Of a stretch of 64,000 nucleotides of DNA, positions 16,904-24,346 are shown in pieces. The notes beneath the pieces are model-generated. The model saw only the letters and a list, made by a program, of their open reading frames with translations, had not been told where the DNA came from and ran no database searches. A program made the position numbers and the translations under genes. Each line of letters begins with the position of its first letter. The stretch's first letter is position 1. The stretch covers positions 40,996-104,995 of the forward strand of contig JAFGMI010000021.1 of assembly GCA_016927595.1 (NCBI GenBank), in the 5' to 3' direction. Origin of the DNA: Melioribacteraceae bacterium. Its GTDB lineage: Bacteria > Bacteroidota > Ignavibacteria > Ignavibacteriales > Melioribacteraceae.

Positions 16904-16933
16904 ATGAGGTAAGATCAGTCATGCTTACCTCAT
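16904..16933 (+). other. intercistronic hairpin between the dehydrogenase and HD genes
   Basis: ATGAGGTAAG (16904-16913) pairs perfectly with CTTACCTCAT (16924-16933) around a 10-nt loop, 12 bp after the dehydrogenase stop. No T-run follows and the HD gene's GAAGGAG ribosome-binding site comes next. A processing or mRNA-stability hairpin, or weak attenuation, is more likely than full termination. Confidence 0.5.
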
Positions 16934-16952
16934 ATTCTGAAGGAGTATAAAC

Positions 16953-17498
16953 ATGCGTGAACAAATAAAAAAAATCTGGCCGGAAATTGAATTAATTAAG
17001 GATGATGAATTAAAAGAAAAAACGTATAAGTGCTGGGAATATGCTGTTGATAACAGTGTTTTGTCGGCAGAGGATCTTGAGAAAATCCCTTTCTCGTTAC
17101 TAATTGATGATTGTGATATTACTTTTATGAATCACAAGAGAACTGCTGTCCGGCTTTCAATTGAAATAGCAAAAATAATGGAAGCAAATTTTAATCTGCA
17201 GATCAATTGGGACAATTTGATTTCAGGTGCAATACTAATTGATGTCGGCAAACTGCTTGAATATGAAATATACGATGGCAAACTTGGCACAAGCAGAGAA
17301 GGCAAATTGCTGCGCCACCCGTTTTCCGGAGTTGCTATTGCAGATCGGTTCGGTCTCCCTGCCGATGTTCAGCACATAATAGCCTATCACTCAAAAGAAG
17401 GTGATCTGGGAAAGCGCACTGTCGAATCCATAATTGTTCATCATGCTGATTTCGTTTCATTTGAGCCGTTTCAAAATGCAAAAACTCTTAAAATCTGA
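16953..17498 (+). CDS. HD-domain protein with a substituted HD motif
   Basis: This 181-residue cytoplasmic protein has an excellent Shine-Dalgarno sequence (GAAGGAG, 8 nt before the ATG). It shows the HD phosphohydrolase layout: a first histidine in FMNHKRTAVR, the motif block ISGAILIDVGKLLEY, RHPFSGVAIADRF, AYHSKEGD, and a last aspartate in HHADFV. In the central block the usual histidine-aspartate pair reads isoleucine-aspartate, so one metal ligand is missing. It is therefore either a mononuclear or altered enzyme, or a regulatory ligand-binding protein. It sits between the isocitrate-dehydrogenase-type and aconitase-type genes, which hints at a role in that metabolic unit, but none is known to me. 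Confidence 0.65.
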   Translation: MREQIKKIWPEIELIKDDELKEKTYKCWEYAVDNSVLSAEDLEKIPFSLLIDDCDITFMNHKRTAVRLSIEIAKIMEANFNLQINWDNLISGAILIDVGKLLEYEIYDGKLGTSREGKLLRHPFSGVAIADRFGLPADVQHIIAYHSKEGDLGKRTVESIIVHHADFVSFEPFQNAKTLKI

Positions 17499-17543
17499 CT
17501 AATATCTTTATGAGTATTATTGAATTTTATTTTGGGAGAATTG

Positions 17544-19517
17544 ATGCCACAGAATTTAATTGAAAAAATCGCACAGAAATTTGCGGTAGGATTTGAGCCC
17601 GGTCATATTGTGCAGAGCGGTGATTTTTTATCAGTTAAACCAGCTTATGTTATGACTCATGATAACACCGGTGCAGTTATTCCGAAATTTAAAGCGATTG
17701 GCGCTGCCAGGCTTGCTGACGTAAGACAGGTTGTTCATACACTCGATCACAATATACAGGATACCAGTGAAAAAAATCTTGATAAATACAAAAAGATTGA
17801 AGATTTCGCAAAATCGATGGGTAATGATTTCTATCCTGCGGGCAGAGGTATTGGTCATCAGATAATGGTGGAAGAAGGTTACGCCTGGCCCGGAACAATG
17901 GTAGTTGCATCCGACAGTCATTCCAATATGTACGGCGGTCTGGGATGTCTGGGAACTCCTATCGTAAGAACTGATGCTGCTGCAATATGGGCAACAGGCA
18001 GAACATGGTGGCAGGTACCGCCTGTAGCTAAAGTTGAACTTACCGGTAAACTCAGAAAAGGTGTCGTTGGTAAAGATGTTATCATCGCCTTGTGCGGATA
18101 CTTTAACAACGATGAAGTATTGAATCATATAATAGAATTCAGTGGCGATGGAATTGAGCAGCTTAGTATAGATCAGCGTTTGACTATTGCTAATATGACT
18201 ACAGAGTGGGGAGCGCTTGGCGGTCTATTCCCTGTTGATGAAGTTACAATCCAATGGCTTGAAAATCGCCGTGATTATATCGCAAAACGGGGTTTAGCCG
18301 GCGTACCTTCCGACTCAGATGGTAAAGGCGAGCATCCGAGAATTAACAATACCAGTATCAGCAAATTAAAAAATGAGTTGGACAAACTTAAACCGGACAA
18401 AGACGCTTACTATTCGAAAATATTGACAATTAATCTCAGCAGTATATCTCCTTATGTCTCAGGTCCGAACCACGTTAAAACAATGCATCCGATAAGCGAG
18501 ATAAGCAGAAAAAAAATTAAAATTAACAAAGCCTATCTGGTTTCATGCGTAAACAGCAGGGTCGATGATATTGCCGAGGCTGCTCAGGTCGTAAAAGGCA
18601 AAAAGGTAGCCGACGGAGTTAAGTTTTACATTGCAGCAGCTTCGAGTGAAGTCCAGAAGGAAAGTGAAAATAAAGGTGACTGGCAGACTTTAATTGAAGC
18701 AGGTGCAATTCCACTGCCTCCGGGATGTGGTCCTTGTATTGGATTAGGAACAGGCTTACTTGAGAATGGTGAGGTAGGCATATCAGCTACAAACAGAAAT
18801 TTCAGGGGCAGGATGGGATCAAAAAATGCAGAGGCTTATCTTGCTTCGCCGGCAGTTGTAGCATACTCAGCCGTATCTGGATATATTAATTACCCGTGGG
18901 GAGAAGATTCAATTTCAATAAATGCGAATCTTATCGTCAATCCAAAACCCAAACGTGAAATTAAAACAATAAAAATAATTGATGGTTTTCCCGATATAAT
19001 CGAGGGCAACTTAATATTTTGCCATCAGGACAATATGAATACAGATGGTATCTATCCGGGCAAATACACATACATTGATGACTTTAAACCGGAAGATCAA
19101 GCCAGAGTTGTTATGGAAAACTATGATCCGGAATTTGTTGATATGGTTGAATACGGAGATATTCTTGTAGGAGGTTATAATTTCGGTACAGGCAGCTCAC
19201 GTGAACAGGCAGCTACCGCTTTGAAGTACCGTGGAATTAAGATGGTAATTACAGGTTCAGCCTCACAAACTTACACACGAAACGCTTTGAACAACGGTTT
19301 CCTTGTACTTGAAGTACCGGAATTAACAGATGATCTTAAAGCAAAATACGGCAATTCAAAACCAACAGTTACTACGGGCATAAAGGCAAAATTAGATTTC
19401 AGGAACTCTCTTATATTCACTGAAGATAAAGAGTATCCGATTAATCCTGTCGGAACAGCAGCTCAGGAACTGGTGGTTGCGGGCGGACTCGAAAACTGGG
19501 TTAAAAAGAACCTTTAG
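17544..19517 (+). CDS. aconitase/homoaconitase family hydratase, single-chain
   Basis: The ATG at 17544 has GGGAG at 17534-17538; an in-frame TTG at 17520 precedes that ribosome-binding site and is rejected. The 657-residue protein joins the large (LeuC-type) and small swivel (LeuD-type) domains in one chain. It has TLDHNIQD, ASDSHSNMYGG, the [4Fe-4S] cysteines in VSCVNSR and PPGCGPCIGLG, and the swivel motif NFGTGSSREQAA. It interconverts citrate and isocitrate via cis-aconitate, or homologous acids. The neighbours (isocitrate dehydrogenase-type, citrate lyase subunits) support aconitase. Homoaconitase of lysine synthesis is the main alternative. The PH-like membrane protein follows by 3 bp. 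Confidence 0.85.
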   Translation: MPQNLIEKIAQKFAVGFEPGHIVQSGDFLSVKPAYVMTHDNTGAVIPKFKAIGAARLADVRQVVHTLDHNIQDTSEKNLDKYKKIEDFAKSMGNDFYPAGRGIGHQIMVEEGYAWPGTMVVASDSHSNMYGGLGCLGTPIVRTDAAAIWATGRTWWQVPPVAKVELTGKLRKGVVGKDVIIALCGYFNNDEVLNHIIEFSGDGIEQLSIDQRLTIANMTTEWGALGGLFPVDEVTIQWLENRRDYIAKRGLAGVPSDSDGKGEHPRINNTSISKLKNELDKLKPDKDAYYSKILTINLSSISPYVSGPNHVKTMHPISEISRKKIKINKAYLVSCVNSRVDDIAEAAQVVKGKKVADGVKFYIAAASSEVQKESENKGDWQTLIEAGAIPLPPGCGPCIGLGTGLLENGEVGISATNRNFRGRMGSKNAEAYLASPAVVAYSAVSGYINYPWGEDSISINANLIVNPKPKREIKTIKIIDGFPDIIEGNLIFCHQDNMNTDGIYPGKYTYIDDFKPEDQARVVMENYDPEFVDMVEYGDILVGGYNFGTGSSREQAATALKYRGIKMVITGSASQTYTRNALNNGFLVLEVPELTDDLKAKYGNSKPTVTTGIKAKLDFRNSLIFTEDKEYPINPVGTAAQELVVAGGLENWVKKNL

Positions 19518-19520
19518 TAT

Positions 19521-19967
19521 ATGGAAAGATACGAGTTTAAACATAGCGACAGGTATGCGAACAAATATAAAAAATCAAAATATATTTTTGTTGCATTCGG
19601 AATCTTCTGGACAATTGTCGGCATCTGGAAGATCGCTTCCGGTGACCCTACATTTTACGCATTCTTCTTTCTTTTAGGCGGTCCCCTCTTCGTTGTTCAA
19701 TCATTCATTACTGAGAGATCACTTAGAGAGAATTTCCTGATAATTGATGACACCGGTGTAAAGCTTAAAACCGGACGTAATCCTAAACAAGCTCTTCTGT
19801 GGAATGAGATTGAACTAATTTCCTATGCTAATCAGAAAATTAAATTTACTTTTCTGAATTCCAGGCAAAATAGTATTAACATCAGCCGTTTTTCATTCGA
19901 CGACAGAACAAGAATAAAACAAATTTTTAAAAGTGCCAGCACTGAAAAAAATATTAGATTTCAATAA
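19521..19967 (+). CDS. small membrane protein with PH-like (YcxB/bPH-type) domain
   Basis: This 148-residue protein has a basic N-terminus and two adjacent transmembrane segments at about 22-40 and 45-62 (IFVAFGIFWTIVGIWKI and FYAFFFLLGGPLFVVQSF). A cytoplasmic beta-rich domain of about 75 residues follows (FLIIDDTGVKLKTG, then LLWNEIELISY, then a helix FDDRTRIKQIF). That architecture resembles YcxB-like or bacterial PH-domain membrane proteins of unknown function. It begins 3 bp after the aconitase stop codon and so is co-transcribed. Nothing in it suggests transport. It could tether or sense, but no role in citrate metabolism is established. Confidence 0.55.
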   Translation: MERYEFKHSDRYANKYKKSKYIFVAFGIFWTIVGIWKIASGDPTFYAFFFLLGGPLFVVQSFITERSLRENFLIIDDTGVKLKTGRNPKQALLWNEIELISYANQKIKFTFLNSRQNSINISRFSFDDRTRIKQIFKSASTEKNIRFQ

Positions 19968-19995
19968 AAATCTACTATTTATCAGGGAAATACTA

Positions 19996-20027
19996 TTGAC
20001 ATTGGAAAAAAATTATAGGTAATTGTT
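19996..20027 (+). promoter_or_regulatory. candidate promoter of the PrpD-CitDE-CitF unit
   Basis: TTGACA (19996-20001) is a perfect sigma-70 -35 hexamer. TAATTGTT (20020-20027) follows TTG after 21 nt and fits the TAnnT form of the -7 element. The start codon is at 20074, giving a leader of roughly 40 nt. Confidence 0.4.
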
Positions 20028-20041
20028 ATAGTGTCTATAAC
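20025..20041. promoter_or_regulatory. candidate operator overlapping the prpD promoter
   Basis: GTTATAG-TGT-CTATAAC is a perfect 7-bp inverted repeat with a 3-nt centre. It overlaps the predicted -7 element and transcription start, 33 bp before the start codon. A dimeric regulator bound here would block initiation. No candidate regulator gene is adjacent. Confidence 0.45.
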
Positions 20042-20073
20042 ATATTATTTAAAAGTCGGGTCCAGGTTAAAAT

Positions 20074-21507
20074 ATGGGAAAATCAATCTCCAGAATCATA
20101 TCTGAATTTGCAATTCATCTTAAATATGAAGATTTACCGGAAAAAGTAATAACTGAGGTTAAAAGATTCCTTTACGATTCCTTAGGTTGTGCATACGGAG
20201 GATATCATACTAAAGACGTTAAAATCATTTATGATATATATAAAAATATGGGCGGCATTGCAGAAGCAACAATTATAGGTTATGGTGATAAGATGCCTGC
20301 AGTGAATGCGACACTTATTAATTCTTTAATGATAAGGGCGCTGGATTTCAACGATATATATTGGAAAGAGGATCCGTCTCATCCCTCTGATATTATTCCG
20401 GCTGCATTATCCGTCGGTGAACTTGCAGATGTTTCTATGAAAGATGTTATTGTCGCTATTGTACTTGCCTATGAATTTGAACAGCGGCTCTGTCTATTTG
20501 CGAAGCCAGGAATACGAGAGCGTAAATGGCATCATGCGACTTTAACTCAATTTGTTTCACCGATTGTTGCAGGAAAACTACTCGGTTTAACTGTAGATCA
20601 GATGGTAAATGCGATAGGAATAAATGCCTCTCATAATTATACGATTGGCTGCCCGACAGCCGGAAAACTTACAATGATGAAGAATACTGTTGATCCGATG
20701 GCTGTACAGTCCGGCGTTTTCGCAGCATTGATGGCGCAAAAAGGATATACAGGAACTGAGAAGGTTTTTGAAGGAAAAGAAGGTTTCATGGACTGTTTCT
20801 TCGGCTGGAATGCTAAAAATGAGGAACTGAGCCCGGTAGAGATGCAGGGACGCGATGGTGTGACCAGGTGGAGCTGGGATATTGACGCACTTATTGGCGG
20901 GTTGGGAGAAAGCTACAAGATCCTTGAATGCGGTATGAAAGCATTTCCGACCGAAGCATTGTCACACACCCATTTAACTTGCACACTGAAAGTAATGATA
21001 AATAATAACCTGGATTATAGTGATATTGAAGAAGTTCAGGTTACAACTCTGGCGCAGGCACACGATATTTTATTTGATCCGGCAAAATATAGACCTGAAT
21101 CACGGGAAACAGCTGACCATTCCCTTCCATACTGTCTTGCAGCCGCGATAGTTGACAAAAAGATTACTACCGAATCCTTCTCGGAAGAAAAATTAAAGGA
21201 TCCGCGGATATTTGATGTAATAGACAGAATAAAAGGCATCCCATCCTCTGAGTTTGAAAATATGTTCCCGGAAAAACAACCATCTAAAGTTATTATCAGA
21301 ACAAAATCCGGAAATGAATACTCTGAGTATATTGAATATCCCAAAGGCGACCCGCGTGAACCAATGACATTAACAGATCTTGAAAATAAATTCAGCGCAC
21401 TATCCGCCGGATTATTAACGGAAGAACGTAAAGTAATTATTAAAGATTCCGTTTTCAATTGTGAAAATCTTAGTTGCAAAGATTTCATGAATTTATTGAT
21501 TATTTAA
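20074..21507 (+). CDS. MmgE/PrpD family dehydratase/decarboxylase-type enzyme
   Basis: This 477-residue protein matches the MmgE/PrpD fold throughout: VKRFLYDSLGCAYGG near residue 30, then INSLMIRALDFND, the histidine-containing WKEDPSHPSDIIPAAL, KWHHATLTQFVSPIVAGKLLG, GCPTAGKLTMMKNT with the conserved lysines, and MKAFPTEALSHTHL. Characterised members are 2-methylcitrate dehydratase, cis-aconitate decarboxylase and iminodisuccinate epimerase, all acting on small polycarboxylates. Placed directly before CitDE and CitF and after an aconitase-type gene, it probably acts on citrate, methylcitrate or aconitate; which one cannot be told here. It has its own promoter-like sequence and operator, and no methylcitrate synthase gene is nearby. 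Confidence 0.8.
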   Translation: MGKSISRIISEFAIHLKYEDLPEKVITEVKRFLYDSLGCAYGGYHTKDVKIIYDIYKNMGGIAEATIIGYGDKMPAVNATLINSLMIRALDFNDIYWKEDPSHPSDIIPAALSVGELADVSMKDVIVAIVLAYEFEQRLCLFAKPGIRERKWHHATLTQFVSPIVAGKLLGLTVDQMVNAIGINASHNYTIGCPTAGKLTMMKNTVDPMAVQSGVFAALMAQKGYTGTEKVFEGKEGFMDCFFGWNAKNEELSPVEMQGRDGVTRWSWDIDALIGGLGESYKILECGMKAFPTEALSHTHLTCTLKVMINNNLDYSDIEEVQVTTLAQAHDILFDPAKYRPESRETADHSLPYCLAAAIVDKKITTESFSEEKLKDPRIFDVIDRIKGIPSSEFENMFPEKQPSKVIIRTKSGNEYSEYIEYPKGDPREPMTLTDLENKFSALSAGLLTEERKVIIKDSVFNCENLSCKDFMNLLII

Positions 21508-21545
21508 TCGCATTCTCATGTAAAAAAAATATGTAAGAGTATAAT

Positions 21546-22760
21546 ATGAAATCTAAAAAGGCATATGCAGGCAAAAGAGGCGATAAAGTAAGATCCGATT
21601 GTTATATCGAACTTAAGATAAAACGCACTGGAGGATTAAAAATTGATCTCAAAAGTAAAGTACACTCAATGTATGGCGAATCAATAGTACAATTGCTTGA
21701 GGAATTATGTGATCACTTTTCAATATTTCATGCCGATGTATATTGCGAAGATTTCGGCGCCCTCCCTTTTACAATAATGGCACGATTCGAAAGTGCAGTA
21801 AAACGCATCGACGGCGATTGTCAGATAGAGTACTTGCCCTTATTTAACAAGGCTAATAAGTACGTTTCAAAAAATGACAGTTTGCGAAGATCCAGGCTTT
21901 ATCTGCCCGGTAACGAACCTAAATTTTTCCCCAATGCGGGTCTTCACAGTCCGGATGGAATTATTCTGGATCTTGAGGATAGTGTTGCCCCTTCAGAAAA
22001 AGATGCAGCTCAGATTCTCGTACGTAATGCTTTGCGGAGCGTAGATTTTTACGATGCTGAAAGGATGGTAAGGATCAATCAATTACCAAAGGGTCTGGAT
22101 GACTTAAAATATATTGTACCTAATAATGTTCATGTAATACTTATTCCGAAATGTGAATCGGCAACACAGATCAAGAATGTAGAACGCGAGGTTGAGTTCC
22201 TGCGTGAGATCCATAAAATTAAATATCCGATATATTTCATGCCGATAATTGAAAGCGCTCTGGGAGTTGAGAAAGCTTATGAAATTGCCACCGCATCTTC
22301 ATCAAACTGTGCATTAGCGGTAGGTTTGGAAGACTACACGGCGGATATTGGTGCTGAAAGGACTAAAGCAGGTACTGAAAGTTTTACTGCCCGCACAAGA
22401 ATACTTAATGCTGCAAAAGCTGCTGGCATTCAGGCAATAGACACTGTATTCTCAGACGTATCGGATACCGAAGGATTAATAGAAAGTGTACTCGAGGCTA
22501 AATCACTGGGCTTCGAAGGTAAAGGCTGCATCCACCCTCGGCAGATTAAAACCATTCATAAATACTTCTCTCCAAATTCTGAGGAGATTGAAAAAGCCAA
22601 GAAGATTGTACTTGCATATGATAAAGCCATCAGAGAAGGTTTGGGTGTTGTATCCATGGGAAGTAAAATGATTGATGCTCCCATTGTCAAAAGAGCACTC
22701 CGCATTGTAAACCTGGGAATATTAAATGGACAAATTCCCACGAACTGGAAAAACAATTAG
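21546..22760 (+). CDS. citE: citrate lyase acyl-carrier gamma subunit fused to beta subunit (CitD-CitE)
   Basis: This 404-residue protein combines two citrate lyase subunits. Residues 1 to about 95 match CitD, the small acyl carrier: YAGKRGDKVRSDCYIEL aligns with the prosthetic-group region, Ser17 is the candidate attachment site, and DFGALPFTIMARFESAVKR matches GALDCTIRARVEAAL. Residues from about 112 match CitE, a HpcH/HpaI-type lyase: LRRSRLYLPGN, ILDLEDSVAPSEKDAA, PIIESALGVEKA, VGLEDYTADIGAERT, and GFEGKGCIHPRQI. CitE cleaves citryl-ACP to acetyl-ACP and oxaloacetate. These subunits are normally separate polypeptides. CitF follows 33 bp downstream. Citramalate lyase uses homologous subunits and is the main alternative. 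Confidence 0.85.
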   Translation: MKSKKAYAGKRGDKVRSDCYIELKIKRTGGLKIDLKSKVHSMYGESIVQLLEELCDHFSIFHADVYCEDFGALPFTIMARFESAVKRIDGDCQIEYLPLFNKANKYVSKNDSLRRSRLYLPGNEPKFFPNAGLHSPDGIILDLEDSVAPSEKDAAQILVRNALRSVDFYDAERMVRINQLPKGLDDLKYIVPNNVHVILIPKCESATQIKNVEREVEFLREIHKIKYPIYFMPIIESALGVEKAYEIATASSSNCALAVGLEDYTADIGAERTKAGTESFTARTRILNAAKAAGIQAIDTVFSDVSDTEGLIESVLEAKSLGFEGKGCIHPRQIKTIHKYFSPNSEEIEKAKKIVLAYDKAIREGLGVVSMGSKMIDAPIVKRALRIVNLGILNGQIPTNWKNN

Positions 22761-22793
22761 AGTATATGCACTCTTTATATTTAGAGGATTGAA

Positions 22794-24344
22794 ATGAAAC
22801 TGGTAAAAAACGCTGCAGGCAGAATGGTTCCCTTGAAAGTTAACGGACAACCGCAAATACCATTTAAAGGAATTGGTAAGTTTAAACCTGGAGGCGGAAC
22901 TGCATCTGTAAAAATTAATTCGTGCGCTGATTTTCCCGACGATGGTAACAAGGTCGTTGAAACGCTCAAAGTCGCTTTGAAGAAAGCTGGTCTCAGAGAC
23001 GGAATGACAATTTCTACTCATCATCATTTACGAAATGGTGATATTCTTACCAATTATCTGTTCGACACGATTAAATCGATGGGGGTTAAAAATATACGCT
23101 GGTACCCAAGTGCTTCATTTCCCTGCCACGAACATCTCTTAAGATATCTTAAAGATGGTACAATTCATCATATTGAAGGAAGTATGAACGGTCCGTTGGG
23201 TAAATTTACTTCCGAAGGTAAGATGAAAGGTACCGGAATACTCCGTTCACACGGCGGAAGATACCAGGCTGTTCAGGATGGTGAGGTGAAAATCGATATA
23301 GCAGTAATTGCTGCACCGACTGCCGATCCGTTCGGAAATGCTACGGGAGACAGAGGTCCCTCAGCTTGCGGTCTTCTGGGGTTTGCACTTGCCGATTCAG
23401 AGTACGCAAATAAAGTTATTGTTGTAACCGATAATCTTGTTCCCTTTCCTTGTTATCCATGGCAAATACAAGGGAATAACGTAGACTACGTTGTGAAGAT
23501 TGATAGTCTTGGCGACCCTTCAAAAATTGTTTCAGGCACTACAGAGGTTACAAAAAGTCCCGACCGTTTATTAATAGCCGAATATGTAGCTGAATTTCTT
23601 GAAGAAGCAGGAATAATGAGAGACGGATTTTCTTTTCAGGCAGGAGCAGGCGGTACGAATCTCGCATTTGCCGTCTACTTAAAAGAAAGAATGAAGGCGA
23701 AAGGAATAAAAGCGAGATTTATCAGAGGCGGATCGACTAAATATCTTGTGGAAATGCTGGAGGAAGGGTTAACAGATTTCATTCTTGATGGTCAGACTTT
23801 TGATCTCGAAGGCGTCCGTTCGATGAGGGAAAATGCTAATCATGTTAATACTTCTCCATTTACAAGTTATAATTATCACGGGAAAGGCAATTTTGCATCA
23901 ATAGTCGATGCTGTGGTTCTCGGAGCAACTGAAGTGGATTTGAATTTCAACGCAAATGTAGTTACACATTCCGATGGATATTTGCTTCACGGTATCGGCG
24001 GCTGGCAGAATTGCCTCTTCAGTAAATGTACAATACTTGCGATTCCTTCATTCAGGGACCGCATTCCTGTAATCGTTGATGAGGTTAATACTTTAGTTGG
24101 TCCAGGTCAGTTAATCGATGTGATTATTACTGAAAGAGGAATTGCCATTAATCCAAGAAGAAAAGACTTATTACATAAACTTAAGAACTCGACGCTTCCT
24201 GTAAAGTCAATAAAAGAGTTATACAAAGAAGTGATTGATATCTGCGGTAAACCTGCAAAACCTAAAACAGACAAGAAAAAGATTGTAGCGGTAATTAAAT
24301 GGGTTGACGGTACTCTGTTGGACAGTGTTTATAAAGTAAAATAA
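22794..24344 (+). CDS. citF: citrate lyase alpha subunit (citrate:acetyl-ACP transferase)
   Basis: This 516-residue protein is CitF-like over its full length: KVNGQPQIPFKGIGKFKP, STHHHLRNGD, KNIRWYPSASFPCHEHLL, IAVIAAPTADPFGNATGDRGPSACG, then FQAGAGGTNLAFAVYL. CitF exchanges the acetyl group on the carrier subunit for citrate, giving citryl-ACP that CitE then splits. AGAGG lies before the ATG, and the gene follows the CitD-CitE fusion directly. CitC ligase and the CitX/CitG prosthetic-group enzymes needed to make active lyase are not in the window. Its stop codon lies 2 bp from that of the convergent DUF4249 gene, with no terminator between them. Confidence 0.9.
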   Translation: MKLVKNAAGRMVPLKVNGQPQIPFKGIGKFKPGGGTASVKINSCADFPDDGNKVVETLKVALKKAGLRDGMTISTHHHLRNGDILTNYLFDTIKSMGVKNIRWYPSASFPCHEHLLRYLKDGTIHHIEGSMNGPLGKFTSEGKMKGTGILRSHGGRYQAVQDGEVKIDIAVIAAPTADPFGNATGDRGPSACGLLGFALADSEYANKVIVVTDNLVPFPCYPWQIQGNNVDYVVKIDSLGDPSKIVSGTTEVTKSPDRLLIAEYVAEFLEEAGIMRDGFSFQAGAGGTNLAFAVYLKERMKAKGIKARFIRGGSTKYLVEMLEEGLTDFILDGQTFDLEGVRSMRENANHVNTSPFTSYNYHGKGNFASIVDAVVLGATEVDLNFNANVVTHSDGYLLHGIGGWQNCLFSKCTILAIPSFRDRIPVIVDEVNTLVGPGQLIDVIITERGIAINPRRKDLLHKLKNSTLPVKSIKELYKEVIDICGKPAKPKTDKKKIVAVIKWVDGTLLDSVYKVK

Positions 24345-24346
24345 TT

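Noticed and set aside
15713..19517. Dehydrogenase plus aconitase-type pair as the alpha-aminoadipate lysine pathway
   Set aside because: Both families include homoisocitrate and homoaconitate enzymes, but no homocitrate synthase or other lysine gene is present and citrate lyase genes follow directly. Kept only as an alternative.
20074..24344. Itaconate pathway (aconitate decarboxylase, CoA transferase, citramalyl-CoA lyase)
   Set aside because: The MmgE/PrpD plus CitE-like pairing is suggestive, but the CitD carrier domain and a true CitF argue for ACP-dependent citrate or citramalate lyase rather than CoA-dependent itaconate degradation.
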